64,000 bases of DNA from Paenibacillus lautus NBRC 15380 (GCF_004000945.1 NZ_BIMF01000002.1:372001-436000), one strand, 5' to 3'; counted from the stretch's first letter, positions 1 to 9,776 are shown. Translations and numbers: made by a program. The notes: generated by a model not told the origin, from the letters alone.

Positions 1-1175
1 TCGTTGAAATCATGCTGGGATATGATGCTGAATGTTTGAATGTCTTGCGAGAATGCCTCGCTAAGACCTCTAACATCAGCATCCACTTCCAAGACAGGGA
101 CGGACGCATGATATAACAGCTCGTGATGCGGAGTTGAGTCTATCAACTCGTCGACTCGCTTTGTTACGCTGCTATCATGGGAGATCCACATCATGCTGTT
201 GGGGTTCGCTTGCTGTGCGCTGTTTGCATTGCTGTAATAGAAGCTGTACGCCGTCCCAACCGCAGTCAGTGTTGTGGCGCTAAGCACCGCAATGATCGTA
301 AGCGTGCGTGCATTGCCTTTGATGCGATATAGAAGCTGGGAGACGCCGATCATGTTCATCCCGTTCCAGAATCGGTTCTTGTTATTTCTGGATAATTTCA
401 ACAACGTAACGGTCAGGGTACTGAACAGCAGATACGTTCCAATAATCACCGTCATCAGGATAACGAGTGGCGTTAGCATGAATCCCATCGCCGCCCAGGC
501 CTTGGATTGCAGCAGGTTCTGCAGAGCAAGCCAGTATCCGGTGCCTATGAATACCAGAGACAATAAGGCGGTGATCCATGAAGCCTTCGGTTCCCGTTCT
601 CCCTCCTGATCCGCATGAAACAACTCAATCAATTTGAACCGGTAGATCAATCGGTAACCCTGCAGAGAGGTAATAAGCGTAATGATCATGAACACGATGG
701 TGGTGTTGATGATGGCCGCAGGCGATATCGAAAAATTCGACACTGCGTCATAACCCATGACCTTCATTAACAGGGATACAAAGAAACGCGTCAGCACCGA
801 GCCGAGAGCAATCCCTGCCAGTAGAGCTAGCACACCCATCAGAAAATTTTCATAAAATAACATCCGGCCGATTTGTTTCTTCCGAACACCGAGCAGCGAA
901 TACAATCCGACTTCTTTCTTGCGCTTGCGGGTAAAGAAGGAATTGGAGTACCAAATGAATATAGCCACGAAGATGATCAGCACGACGGCCGCACCGCTAA
1001 AGGCCGAACTGATTTTTGTCGACCCCTCCGTTGCGGACTGGATCGCAGTATCATATTTTAGTGAAACAAATGTGAAATAAATGACGATACTAAAGATCAT
1101 CGAAGCAAAGTACAAAAAGTAATTCGTGAAATTTTTGCGGATGTTTTTTCTGGCTATGCTAAATAGTGTCATCAT
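1..1175 (-). CDS. BceB-type ABC transporter permease, 3' end beyond window
   Basis: Integral membrane permease of a BceAB-type (antimicrobial peptide detoxification/sensing) ABC module. The frame is open without a stop from the start to the left edge (about 391 residues visible). It begins MMTLFSIARKNIRKNF, followed by a first membrane segment near residues 20-38, a second near 58-75, a basic KKEVGLYSLLGVRKKQ loop typical of FtsX/BceB permeases, and further hydrophobic segments; the visible end lies in a soluble stretch that could be the large extracellular domain of the family. The start (ATG at 1175 or 1172) lies inside the last codons of the ATPase gene, a 14-17 nt overlap that implies translational coupling. 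No two-component system is visible on the right side; it could lie past the left edge. Known of the family: such permeases usually partner a BceRS-like system. Confidence 0.85.
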   Translation of the reverse strand, partial: MMTLFSIARKNIRKNFTNYFLYFASMIFSIVIYFTFVSLKYDTAIQSATEGSTKISSAFSGAAVVLIIFVAIFIWYSNSFFTRKRKKEVGLYSLLGVRKKQIGRMLFYENFLMGVLALLAGIALGSVLTRFFVSLLMKVMGYDAVSNFSISPAAIINTTIVFMIITLITSLQGYRLIYRFKLIELFHADQEGEREPKASWITALLSLVFIGTGYWLALQNLLQSKAWAAMGFMLTPLVILMTVIIGTYLLFSTLTVTLLKLSRNNKNRFWNGMNMIGVSQLLYRIKGNARTLTIIAVLSATTLTAVGTAYSFYYSNANSAQQANPNSMMWISHDSSVTKRVDELIDSTPHHELLYHASVPVLEVDADVRGLSEAFSQDIQTFSIISQHDFN

Positions 1176-1926
1176 GCTCACCCCCAAGTGCAGCAAGTAC
1201 CTCCAGGATCTGATCAAAAAACACCTTGCGCAGCTGGTCTTCTCGATGAAGCTCCTGGTACAGCTGTCCGTCTTTTATAAAAATGACGCGTTTGCAGTAG
1301 CTTGCGGCATAAGCATCGTGAGTGACCATCATGATCGTGGAACGATGGAACTCATTCAATTTCTTTAAGCTTTGCAGCAAGCTTGTTGCCGACTTGGAAT
1401 CCAGAGCCCCTGTCGGTTCATCCGCCAATATGAGGCTTGGACTGGCAACAATGGCGCGCGAGGCTGCAGTACGCTGCTTCTGACCACCCGAGATGTGATA
1501 AGGATATTTATCCAAGATATCGCGAATGCCAAACGTATCGGCGATCTCGTTAACCCGCTTCTCAATTTCGGCCGCAGGCACCCTGGACAACGCCAGGGGA
1601 AGCAAAATATTTTCTTTGACAGTGAGCGTGTCCAGCAGGTTGTAGTCCTGAAATATAAATCCGAGCTGGTTCCGGCGAAAATCGGACAGCTGCTCCTCGT
1701 TCATCGACACGATATGTTGTCCGGCAATGGTAATATCGCCTGCCGACGGTGTATCGATCGTCGAGAAAATATTCAGCAGCGTGGATTTGCCTGCCCCGGA
1801 AGGTCCCATAATGCCAACAAATTCGCCTTCCTGAATTTCAAGATTGATATCTTGCAATGCCGTATATTGATTCCCTTGAATACCGAATGTTTTTTCTACA
1901 TGCTTTGCTTGTAATATAGTTGTCAT
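1159..1926 (-). CDS. BceA-type ABC transporter ATP-binding protein
   Basis: 255-aa ABC ATPase, the energising subunit for the permease it overlaps. Walker A GPSGAGKST, signature SGGQKQR and Walker B LILADEPTGALD are all present, and TGALD is characteristic of the MacB/BceA/LolD type that pairs with FtsX-like permeases. The start chosen is ATG at 1926, preceded by a GGAG ribosome site 7-11 nt upstream; an in-frame ATG 36 nt earlier has no such site. The stop overlaps the start of the permease. A TATAAT and a pair of direct repeats upstream suggest response-regulator control. Function inferred: export or removal of a peptide antibiotic; the substrate cannot be read from sequence. Confidence 0.92.
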   Translation of the reverse strand: MTTILQAKHVEKTFGIQGNQYTALQDINLEIQEGEFVGIMGPSGAGKSTLLNIFSTIDTPSAGDITIAGQHIVSMNEEQLSDFRRNQLGFIFQDYNLLDTLTVKENILLPLALSRVPAAEIEKRVNEIADTFGIRDILDKYPYHISGGQKQRTAASRAIVASPSLILADEPTGALDSKSATSLLQSLKKLNEFHRSTIMMVTHDAYAASYCKRVIFIKDGQLYQELHREDQLRKVFFDQILEVLAALGGEHDDTI

Positions 1927-1969
1927 ATTGCGTTCTCCTTCAAGTCGTCGTTTGTTAAGCACAGATGTA

Positions 1970-2013
1970 ATTATAGAAGGCGAATCTTACACGATTTTTA
2001 TACGAACCTTACA
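1970..2013 (-). promoter_or_regulatory. Promoter with two direct repeats upstream of the BceAB-type operon
   Basis: Leftward reading shows TATAAT at 1975-1970 (44 nt upstream of the ATPase start). Two near-identical 11-mers lie upstream: TGTAAGGTTCG (2013-2003) and TGTAAGATTCG (1991-1981). They are 22 bp apart start to start, about two helical turns. Such spaced direct repeats are typical of OmpR-family response regulators. Regulator identity is inference. Confidence 0.5.
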
Positions 2014-2071
2014 TAAAGCTTAACAAACTAGTTGAGTACACTTACACGAATCTGCTTGCCCAGTACAAAAC

Positions 2072-2104
2072 AAAAACCCGCAGCATGGACATGGGCATGG
2101 CGGG
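2072..2104 (-). terminator. Orphan leftward terminator-like hairpin
   Basis: The arms cccgc and gcggg (2077-2081/2100-2104) with an inner CATG/CATG pairing are followed, in leftward reading, by a T-run (complement of 2072-2076). No leftward gene lies upstream of it in this window, so it may be a relic or serve a short transcript. Confidence 0.3.
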
Positions 2105-2208
2105 CTAAAGCGCTCAATTATTCGGATTGGAACGAATGAACATGCTAATCCGTTTCAAGCAAGTCATAATCCTGTTCGAGATTCTGAATGGTGGAAGGGG
2201 TTTAAGAA

Positions 2209-3150
2209 ATGATGTCACCCGAAATCGAAACCATTAGGCAGCAGCTCCCCGGCTGGCTGGGAGCAAGCTTGCCATGTGTCGGCAGAGGCAAAGTCGCCTC
2301 CTACATCCCCGAGCTATCCAAAGCTCCCCATGCTGCTTTGGGCATCACCCTTCTGAACACCCAGGGCGAATCCGCCACCGCCGGGGACTGCGGGCTGCGC
2401 TTTACGATGCAGAGCATCTCCAAAGTGTTTACCCTAATATTGGCGCTGATGGATAATGGAGAGGATGCCGTCTTCAGTAAGGTTGGCATGGAGCCGACCG
2501 GAGACAACTTTAATTCCATGCTGAAGCTGGAGTTAGTAAGGCCCGGCATTCCCTTCAATCCGATGATTAACGCAGGCGCGATTACCGTTTCTTCCTTAAT
2601 TCGCGGAGGCAGCCCGAACGAGAAATCCGACCGAATTCTTCAGTTCCTAAAAGAGCTCTCAGGGAACGCTGGTTTGGAGTATGACTTGGGGGTTTACCGC
2701 TCAGAATCGGAAACCGGGAATCTGAATCGTTCCATATCCTTCTTTTTGAAGGAAAACGGGGTTCTAAGCGGCGATGTTGAAGAGGTGTTAGAAGTATATT
2801 TTCGACACTGCTCCATCAATGTGGATTGCGCCGATCTAGCCAGAATGGCCTTGGTGCTAGCCTGCAACGGTTCGGATCCGCTAACCGGCAAAGCGCTCAT
2901 ACCTCGAAGATATGTTCAAATCGCCAAGACATTCATGACGACATGCGGCATGTACAACGCATCAGGTGAATTCGCCATTCATGTAGGATTACCCGCCAAG
3001 AGCGGCGTTTCAGGAGGCATTTTAACTTTTGTGCCGGGACGTTATGGAATCGGTGTGCTAGGTCCAGCACTGAATGACAAGGGCAACAGCTATGCCGGCG
3101 TACATTTGCTGCAAACCATATCCCGGGAAATGGACTGGAGTATCTTCTAA
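2209..3150 (+). CDS. glsA: Glutaminase A
   Basis: 313-aa glutaminase, L-glutamine + H2O to L-glutamate + NH3, cytoplasmic. The family's serine beta-lactamase-like fold has its Ser-x-x-Lys catalytic motif at S69-I-S-K72. Other family blocks are visible: NPMINAGAI, the SETGNLNRS region and the C-terminal KSGVSGGI glycine block. Length fits the usual 305-320 aa. The start ATG at 2209 follows a GGAAGGGG ribosome site; the next ATG (2212) is an equal alternative. It is monocistronic, reading away from the BceAB-type operon, with a hairpin just after the stop. No two-component or glutamine transporter genes are adjacent, so this is not the B. subtilis glnJKLT arrangement. Confidence 0.95.
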   Translation: MMSPEIETIRQQLPGWLGASLPCVGRGKVASYIPELSKAPHAALGITLLNTQGESATAGDCGLRFTMQSISKVFTLILALMDNGEDAVFSKVGMEPTGDNFNSMLKLELVRPGIPFNPMINAGAITVSSLIRGGSPNEKSDRILQFLKELSGNAGLEYDLGVYRSESETGNLNRSISFFLKENGVLSGDVEEVLEVYFRHCSINVDCADLARMALVLACNGSDPLTGKALIPRRYVQIAKTFMTTCGMYNASGEFAIHVGLPAKSGVSGGILTFVPGRYGIGVLGPALNDKGNSYAGVHLLQTISREMDWSIF

Positions 3151-3157
3151 TTACAAT

Positions 3158-3192
3158 AATCCCCCTGGAGCAGTTACAGCTTCAGGGGGATT
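3158..3192 (+). terminator. Hairpin after glsA
   Basis: Perfect 10-bp inverted repeat aatccccctg (3158-3167) / cagggggatt (3183-3192), starting 8 nt after the glsA stop. It lacks a long T-run, so it is a weak or mRNA-stabilising terminator. Confidence 0.6.
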
Positions 3193-3284
3193 GAATCCGC
3201 CGTATATGATCTGAATATAGCGCTTTGTTTGATAAGAGGGTAAGAAGGGAATGCTCCTAACCGTTTCGAATGGGGCCGGTTATC

Positions 3285-3962
3285 CTATTTTCTGAAGAAC
3301 AGTCGCCCAATCCGGTCCGCAAATTCCTGCATATTCACACTGGATGGGTCAAGACGGTAATAACCGTTCTTCACGGCCTCCAATACCCAGAGCGGCAGCT
3401 TCTTGCCCTCAAGCAGCGGATATACGTTGTCGTATGCCCACACGAGATGCTCCCATCGCTTGTCGTTTCCATCCTGAATATACTCTGATACATCGAGTAC
3501 CTTCCCTCTGCCTTCCTGCAGCAGTACATTCTTCAAATGAATATCCCGCGGGTTTAAGCCCTTGCTCCGCACAAAGGAGCGTGCAGCCTCGACATCATCG
3601 ATGACCTGCCTTGGAACGGGTACACCATAGAGCAAACAATCGTACAGGGTTAATCCGGATTCATGACTGATCGCCACATAACGCTCACCTGCTCCATAAA
3701 ATGCAGGAAAATAGGGGCTTCCCACCAGCTCTTGATAGACCTTAATCTCCGCTTCCTTCTTAGGCAGCGCCTCCGCAGCATACAGTTTAAACGCATAGGC
3801 CGGCAAAGGTTCGTATACGAATACCGCAGCATCCGTACCGATTCCGATGCAGCGCAGGTCATCCGATTCGCCTTCAATCGTTACAGGGTCGTTTTCACCG
3901 TTCTTGATAACTTCCATGCAAGCCAGTGCGGTTTCTGCCTGCTTCCAATGTTCGTGATTCAT
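3285..3962 (-). CDS. Protein kinase-like (YrzF-type) protein with degenerate active site
   Basis: 225-aa cytoplasmic protein with the outline of a eukaryotic-like kinase fold. A lysine sits in AFKLYA (VAIK-like position), the catalytic-loop-like segment reads NPRDIHLKNVLL, and the place of DFG is taken by LDVSEY. Length and motif order resemble the small YrzF/YbdM-type kinases of bacilli. The HRD motif is scrambled (RDIH), so activity is doubtful; it could be a small-molecule kinase or a pseudokinase. The start ATG at 3962 follows GAGGTGG; an ATG 12 nt upstream lacks a ribosome site. It stands alone between glsA (convergent) and the NRPS-like gene's terminator. Substrate unknown. Confidence 0.6.
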   Translation of the reverse strand: MNHEHWKQAETALACMEVIKNGENDPVTIEGESDDLRCIGIGTDAAVFVYEPLPAYAFKLYAAEALPKKEAEIKVYQELVGSPYFPAFYGAGERYVAISHESGLTLYDCLLYGVPVPRQVIDDVEAARSFVRSKGLNPRDIHLKNVLLQEGRGKVLDVSEYIQDGNDKRWEHLVWAYDNVYPLLEGKKLPLWVLEAVKNGYYRLDPSSVNMQEFADRIGRLFFRK

Positions 3963-4172
3963 GGGCCACCTCATTTGGTGTTACTGGACTTAAATCAGTA
4001 TGATATTACCACACTCACGCCATAAGAAAAAAGTCTATCGACGAACTTTCACAGATGACAGACCGCAATTAGATGAAGTTTTTCTTGCGAGATAAGGATG
4101 ATAAGCCTCGGATGTTTATACTTTCTTATCTCTTTAAAAAAATATTTGCCGGCGATGGCTGATCCTAAACAC

Positions 4173-4201
4173 AAAAAAACCGCGAAAGCTTCTCGCGGTT
4201 T
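4173..4201 (-). terminator. Terminator of the NRPS-like gene
   Basis: 9-bp perfect arms aaaccgcga (4177-4185) and tcgcggttt (4193-4201), followed leftward by a T-run (complement of 4173-4179). It begins 20 nt after the stop of the NRPS-like gene. Confidence 0.85.
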
Positions 4202-4220
4202 CATGCTTGCTGCCTGATCG

Positions 4221-7200
4221 TTACTCCGGTTTCACGAAATATCCGATACCAGCGGCATACTCAATCATTTTTTCAAATAACGGCTTGTCCGGTAAAGCGC
4301 ATTTCACGCCTGTGTGCTTGAGGAATTCCGATGTTTGCGGACAAGTATACCGGTAGATGGAATTCTTCGCTCCGTCGCCTTCGAACTGTGCCATCGCCAG
4401 CTCAAGGCCTTCCTTATCCTTCGGCTGCTGCGGGTCCAATAACCATGCCTCGTATTCCTTCCAGTCCATCACCGAAATGTCATATCCATGGGCTTTAAAA
4501 TGCCCCACCATGTCCTCATAAGGAATGGCAACCGGGTTACAGATATGGAACACTCGCCCGACCGTTTCTTGCTGAAGCAGAAGAGCGGTAATGGCTTCCC
4601 CGGCATAGTTAATCGGCGTAATATCCACTTCCCATCTCACGCCAGGTGCTTTCTTCAACAGCAGCATCGCTTTCAGCATGCGGTAAAAAGCGTTGTTGTC
4701 GATGTTTTTCTGGAAAATTCCATTCTCCGAGTTACAGGACAAATTCCCAACACGATAAACCGCTGCCGGGATGCCTCTATCAGCACCGGCTTTAATGACC
4801 AGCTTCTCTGCCTCCAGTTTGCTGTTCGTGTAGACATTCTCGATGGACGACTCTTCATATCCCGTTCCGGCAACGATGGCCTCCCATTGACCGCCCATTG
4901 CCAAATCTTCAGGGATCCCAAGCGTAGATATAAAGTGGAAGCGGATATGCGGTCTTCTCTGAGCCAATGCTAACAGGCGGTCCGTACTCTCGACATTGAC
5001 TCTCGCAAAATAGTCGGAATCGCCAAAATGCTTCACTTCAGCTCCGCAATGAATGATGGAATCGATGCGCGCTTCAATCATTGCACGGTCTTGGGCTCCG
5101 AGCCCGAGGAACTCCTGCTCCAAGTCACCCTGAATCGCAATCACCCTTTTATCCATTCGAGACTTGACATCTTCGCCAAAGTATCCGGTCATGATCTGCT
5201 CAAGGCGAGCATAAGGCTCCATCAGCTTCGATGGCCGAACCAGGCAGTACACGGTAGCAGTCGATTGTTTCAGTAGTTCATACAACAGATGTGATCCCAG
5301 ATATCCCGTGGCACCTGTCAGCAAAATATGCTGCTGGGTATAGGTGGGTTGTGCCGAACCATGATGGATAGGGAAAGAGATCGGATACTCAGCCAAATCC
5401 TGAATAGGAAGATCCCTATCCTCTGTTTGATCGGATGGTTTCGTTTGCTGCCCCAATTCCTCTACTCGCTCCGCTAATTTTTCAATCGTCGGATACACAA
5501 AGAAATCATTGATCTTCAACTGTGGATAAAGCGGCTTAAGGAGCACCAGAATCTCCAGAATTTTCAGAGAATAACCGCCAATATCGAAGAAATCGTCATG
5601 GATGCCGATTTTGGTTTGGCCGAGAGCTTTTTCCCAGGCTGCAGCAATATCCCGCTGAATATCGTTAACCGGTGCCTCATAGGGGGAGTCGTCCTCTTCC
5701 ATCTCCATCGACAACTCGTATAATGCCAGCTTCTTACGATCGATCTTACCGGTCGGGGATAGCGGCATTTCTTCGACGAAACACATGTATTTAGGAACCA
5801 TGTAACTAGGTACCTTCTGACTTAAAAATTGCACCAAATCCTTAGCGGAAGCTGCCTGTCCATCATGGGTTGTATAGAATGCCGCTAACATTTTGGTTCC
5901 GTCCTCGTCCATTCTCGGAATGACCGCGATGTCCTTTACGCGTTCATGCTTCGCCAGATTATCCTCGATCTCCCCAATCTCGATCCGAAAGCCTCTAATC
6001 TTCACCTGTGAATCTTTACGTCCCCGGTATTCCACTTGTCCGTTCGGCAGCAGGCGAACCAAGTCTCCGGAACGGTAGTATTGTTTTCCAGATTCCGGTG
6101 TTAACGGATCCAGTATGAAGGCTTCTTTGGTTTTCTCAGGCTGATTCAGATACCCTTTGGCTACGCCAACCGAGCAGATTAGCAGCTCTCCGGTTACGCA
6201 AGTTGGACATAACTCATTATGTTCATTCACAATATACAATTCATAGTTGGCAAAAGGCGTCCCGATATACACGGTGGCCAGATCGTCCGGAACCGGATAA
6301 TCCACGACATGCCCTGTTGCTACAACCGTCGTTTCCGTTGGGCCGTATAGATTCACGATTGGAATCTGCAGCTTCTTCTGGAACATACGAACGGTTTCTC
6401 CAGCCAGTGCTTCCCCACCGACCACGATCGTTTTGATATTACGGTATTTGTAAGTATCTTCCACAGGCAAATAGGCTGCCAATTGATTAAAAAACACCGT
6501 AGGCAAAATCGCGACACGCGTTGCATTGGTTTCTACCACAGCCTCCGTAAAGGCGTCTATGGAGAAACGCTGCTCATCGGAGAGAAGATGCAGCTGTGAA
6601 CCGCAAGCCAGCGATCCGAATATATCGTAAACGGAAGCATCAAAGCTGAATGTGGAATATTGAAGAATGATATCCTGTTCACTCATCTGTAATTTCTCTT
6701 GATTGGCCAGTGCCAAATTCACGACGCCTTGATGGGCGATTAAGGCACCTTTCGGTTTGCCCGTAGAACCGGAGGTATAGATAATGTATGCCAAATCATC
6801 GCCTTCAACGCGGACGCCACAGGCTTCGGGCGAGTATAAAAGGAATTTATCATCAAGACAGAAGTACGCTGGCTTCGGTTGAAAACCAGCCAGGAGTCCA
6901 TCCAGCTTTGCCGTGAAATCCTGATGCGTAAGAATAATCGCTGACTCGGTATCCTCGATAATATAGGCATTTCGTTCATCTGGATGTGATGGATCCAGCG
7001 GGATATAGGCTCCGCCGGCCTTGAGCACACCGAGCATACTGACAATTGTATTCAGGCCCCTCTTCATAAATATCGAGACGAATTGGCCTTTACGCAGCCC
7101 CTTGTCAATAAGCATATGTGCAATTTGGTTTGACAACCGGTCAAGCTGTTCGTACGTTACTTGCTCATGACCCGACGATAGTGCAATTCGTTTCGGAAAT

Positions 7201-7964
7201 TTCTTCACAATGGAAGCAAGCATCGACACAATGGTAGGATCCTCCGGTAGCTCCTTCTTTGTGTCGTTGAGAATCGTGTACGCGTTCCGGTCCTCTTCTG
7301 TCAGCATAGGCAAACGGCTAACCGGCATGTCTCCATGCTCAAGAGCCGCGTTTGCAAGTTGCTCAAAATGCCTGCTGAATTTTTCGATCGTTTCTTCTTT
7401 ATATAAAGGCCGTGCATAGGATACGTAGAGTGTCCACTCGTCCTTTCTTTCCTCCTGAACCATCCAGTTCAGCCAGCTAGAACTATAGGCATAACCATTC
7501 CCATTATTGCCATAGACCGTTTGGAGAGTGAGCGGTTGACCAGTGAATCCTTCTATATCCTCAAGCGAAAAGCTGCTTCCTTCAATCTGCTCCATTTTGA
7601 CGGAAACTTGCTCATAAATCTGTGCGAATGAATCGTCGCCGCTTAAGTTAACTCTAAGCGGAAGGAGATTGCCCTTCTCATTGTTCACGCCGATCAGCAA
7701 ATCGGTATCGTGAGTCATTCGGTACAGAAACACCACATAGTTTGTGAGCATCCACGCCTTAATGTCATATGAATCGCGGAACCGCTTGATCTTACCGGTT
7801 TCGATACGAAGGTTAATCGCCATGCGATCAAGCTCTTGCTGCTGAAGATGCGCTGGACCATCGGTGTACATATAGAATCCCGGTAAAGGTAGCTGCAGTT
7901 CATTCAACCAATATTCTTTGCCTTGTTCGATCATCAATGTTGTATTCAAAGGTTTCAGCTCCAT
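4221..7964 (-). CDS. Single-module NRPS-like enzyme: partial C, adenylation, carrier, thioester reductase
   Basis: 1247-aa stand-alone module. Residues 1-220 resemble only the C-terminal lobe of a condensation domain; no HHxxxDG is present, so condensation is unlikely. Adenylation domain about 230-745: YTSGSTGKPKG (396-406), FSFDASVYDIFG, YGPTETT, the YRSGDLVR/KIRGFRIE block and Lys740 in PTGKID. Carrier domain about 763-835, with Ser799 in DIGGYSL for phosphopantetheine. Reductase domain 878-1247: GATGYLG NAD(P)H loop, Ser1013/Thr1014, Tyr1045 and Lys1049. Expected chemistry is activation of one amino acid and reductive release as an aldehyde or alcohol, as in Lys2-type A-T-R enzymes. The pocket code, aligned by hand to GrsA, is D-A-Y-A-V-G-L-V-V; Asp442 fits an alpha-amino acid, but I cannot assign a substrate. 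The ribosome site is weak (AGAGAAAAAAG). It lies 39 nt behind the chemoreceptor gene and is probably co-transcribed. Confidence 0.9.
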   Translation of the reverse strand: MELKPLNTTLMIEQGKEYWLNELQLPLPGFYMYTDGPAHLQQQELDRMAINLRIETGKIKRFRDSYDIKAWMLTNYVVFLYRMTHDTDLLIGVNNEKGNLLPLRVNLSGDDSFAQIYEQVSVKMEQIEGSSFSLEDIEGFTGQPLTLQTVYGNNGNGYAYSSSWLNWMVQEERKDEWTLYVSYARPLYKEETIEKFSRHFEQLANAALEHGDMPVSRLPMLTEEDRNAYTILNDTKKELPEDPTIVSMLASIVKKFPKRIALSSGHEQVTYEQLDRLSNQIAHMLIDKGLRKGQFVSIFMKRGLNTIVSMLGVLKAGGAYIPLDPSHPDERNAYIIEDTESAIILTHQDFTAKLDGLLAGFQPKPAYFCLDDKFLLYSPEACGVRVEGDDLAYIIYTSGSTGKPKGALIAHQGVVNLALANQEKLQMSEQDIILQYSTFSFDASVYDIFGSLACGSQLHLLSDEQRFSIDAFTEAVVETNATRVAILPTVFFNQLAAYLPVEDTYKYRNIKTIVVGGEALAGETVRMFQKKLQIPIVNLYGPTETTVVATGHVVDYPVPDDLATVYIGTPFANYELYIVNEHNELCPTCVTGELLICSVGVAKGYLNQPEKTKEAFILDPLTPESGKQYYRSGDLVRLLPNGQVEYRGRKDSQVKIRGFRIEIGEIEDNLAKHERVKDIAVIPRMDEDGTKMLAAFYTTHDGQAASAKDLVQFLSQKVPSYMVPKYMCFVEEMPLSPTGKIDRKKLALYELSMEMEEDDSPYEAPVNDIQRDIAAAWEKALGQTKIGIHDDFFDIGGYSLKILEILVLLKPLYPQLKINDFFVYPTIEKLAERVEELGQQTKPSDQTEDRDLPIQDLAEYPISFPIHHGSAQPTYTQQHILLTGATGYLGSHLLYELLKQSTATVYCLVRPSKLMEPYARLEQIMTGYFGEDVKSRMDKRVIAIQGDLEQEFLGLGAQDRAMIEARIDSIIHCGAEVKHFGDSDYFARVNVESTDRLLALAQRRPHIRFHFISTLGIPEDLAMGGQWEAIVAGTGYEESSIENVYTNSKLEAEKLVIKAGADRGIPAAVYRVGNLSCNSENGIFQKNIDNNAFYRMLKAMLLLKKAPGVRWEVDITPINYAGEAITALLLQQETVGRVFHICNPVAIPYEDMVGHFKAHGYDISVMDWKEYEAWLLDPQQPKDKEGLELAMAQFEGDGAKNSIYRYTCPQTSEFLKHTGVKCALPDKPLFEKMIEYAAGIGYFVKPE

Positions 7965-8003
7965 CTTTTTTCTCTACTGTTTCTGTTGTCGTAGCATTAC
8001 ACA

Positions 8004-9776
8004 CTATACTTGCAATTTGTTAACAAGGGCCTCCAACTCAGCGGAAACCTGGTTGATCTGTTCTGCAGACTCGAAGATTTTGGCGAAGGAAGCCTGCTGT
8101 TCCTGGGCACTGATCCGGATCTCACCCGACACGGACGAGTTTCTCTCTGCGAGCTCTGCCAGTTGTTTAATAGCCGCGGTAATCTGTTCGGTTTCGGCAA
8201 CCATTTGCTGTGTAGCGGCAGACACCTCTTGAATTTGACTGGTCACCGTATCGGTTGCCACCAGCATGCCTTTAAACAGCTCACCGGTTTCTTTGACAAC
8301 CTCAATCCCCTTAGCGACATTGTGTTCTCCTTCGCTGATCGCTTCTACAGCAGATGCCGTTTCATCCTGAATGTATCGAACCAATTCAATAATTTGGTCC
8401 GCCGATTTTCTTGATTCCTCTGAAAGTTTCTTAACTTCGCTGGCGACGACAGCAAAACCGCGTCCCTCTTCGCCCGCTCTTGCCGCCTCGATACCGGCAT
8501 TGAGTGACAACAGATTCGTCTGAGAGGAAATTTCGGTAATAACCTGCACGATCTGACCGATCTCATGCGAGCGGTTCTGCAGCTTCTCGATGATATTCAC
8601 CGAGTTTTTAACCGAATGATCGATCGAATTCATCTGCTCGATAACCTGTTCCACATTGTGATTACCACGTTCCGATTGTTCCTTCATCTGAATGGATATC
8701 TCGGAAAGATCCGATGTATTGCCGGCAATCGTGGATACGCCCGATGAGATTTCCTCAAGCGAAACGACGCTTTCGGTTATGGACGTGCTCTGTAAAGCAA
8801 CTCGTTCCGACATTTCCTCCATATTTTTAGTAATAGCAGAAGAGTTATTGTTATTGACTTCCACAGCCGAGAAGAGGAATTTAGACTGCTCTGCAGACTG
8901 CTCCGATACCGTTTTGATCGTAGTAACTAGTTCATTAATATGATTGACGGTTGTATTGAACTTGGCATTAACCTGCCCCAGCTCATCTTCGCCGGCTTTT
9001 AATTGGACGGTGAAGTCACCTTTGCTCAGCTTGTCAAGCGCCCCCATTAATGCTTGAATTGGTGCGAATGTCCGTCTAATCGTGAAGTATTGCAGTGCTA
9101 ATACAATCAGCAAAGTAATCAGCAGCGCAAAAACCGTATTGGTGATCAATTCCTGTTTCCCGGAAGCGATTAAGCTTGCATCCACGTCGATCCCCATATA
9201 AGCAAAAACTTCGCCGCTGGCATCCTGGAAAGGATGCAGCACGGTGATCCAGGTACCGTAATTGTCTGTATAACCTTTGGTGTAGACGGTTTTTTTCGTT
9301 TTCAACATCTCTCTTACGGCATCGGCATGGATCTTCGGTTGTTCGTATAAGTCTCCGAGATTCAAGTCTTCTTCGGCAAACATATCGAGCACTGCCGTAG
9401 GCATGGCAATAATCGAGGTCTTGTTGCCACCCTCGAGCTCCGGTCCAAAAATATAGCCTTGTGCAATGTTGGGATGACTTAGGGATAGGTCATCAAACGT
9501 TTTGGTTAGTTTCTTTTGGATATCCGCATTGCGGTCGGTCGCGCCTTTCACCGCTTGAGCATCTTCCAGCGATACGGACTTAACCAAGGTATCCATAATT
9601 TTTCCCGAATCGGATTGCAACTGCTTCGTCAGCACGCTGTCCTGGATATAATAGCTTGATCCAATCACAATGGCACCCGTAATAATGATATACAGGCTCG
9701 TCCATAACATGTTTTTTGTTACAATGCTCAGATTTTTAAACCGCGTTCCTCTTGATAACTTTTTTCGCTCACTCAC
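8004..9776 (-). CDS. Methyl-accepting chemotaxis protein
   Basis: 590-aa transmembrane chemoreceptor. Membrane segments lie near residues 22-44 and 209-231; the roughly 165-residue extracellular part between them looks like a Cache-type ligand domain. A HAMP linker follows (about 232-285), then a long helical signalling domain with the conserved hairpin tip ([19 protein letters not shown]) that contacts CheA/CheW. No C-terminal CheR/CheB tether is present. The start is GTG at 9776, set by an AAAGGAGAG site. A sigma-D-like promoter lies about 295 nt upstream. The NRPS-like gene follows 39 nt downstream, an unusual partner. Ligand unknown. Confidence 0.93.
   Translation of the reverse strand: MSERKKLSRGTRFKNLSIVTKNMLWTSLYIIITGAIVIGSSYYIQDSVLTKQLQSDSGKIMDTLVKSVSLEDAQAVKGATDRNADIQKKLTKTFDDLSLSHPNIAQGYIFGPELEGGNKTSIIAMPTAVLDMFAEEDLNLGDLYEQPKIHADAVREMLKTKKTVYTKGYTDNYGTWITVLHPFQDASGEVFAYMGIDVDASLIASGKQELITNTVFALLITLLIVLALQYFTIRRTFAPIQALMGALDKLSKGDFTVQLKAGEDELGQVNAKFNTTVNHINELVTTIKTVSEQSAEQSKFLFSAVEVNNNNSSAITKNMEEMSERVALQSTSITESVVSLEEISSGVSTIAGNTSDLSEISIQMKEQSERGNHNVEQVIEQMNSIDHSVKNSVNIIEKLQNRSHEIGQIVQVITEISSQTNLLSLNAGIEAARAGEEGRGFAVVASEVKKLSEESRKSADQIIELVRYIQDETASAVEAISEGEHNVAKGIEVVKETGELFKGMLVATDTVTSQIQEVSAATQQMVAETEQITAAIKQLAELAERNSSVSGEIRISAQEQQASFAKIFESAEQINQVSAELEALVNKLQV

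Noticed and set aside
4221..7964. Calling the A-T-R enzyme an aminoadipate reductase (Lys2)
   Set aside because: The domain order fits, but bacteria of this group do not use that lysine route and the pocket code cannot be assigned to aminoadipate.
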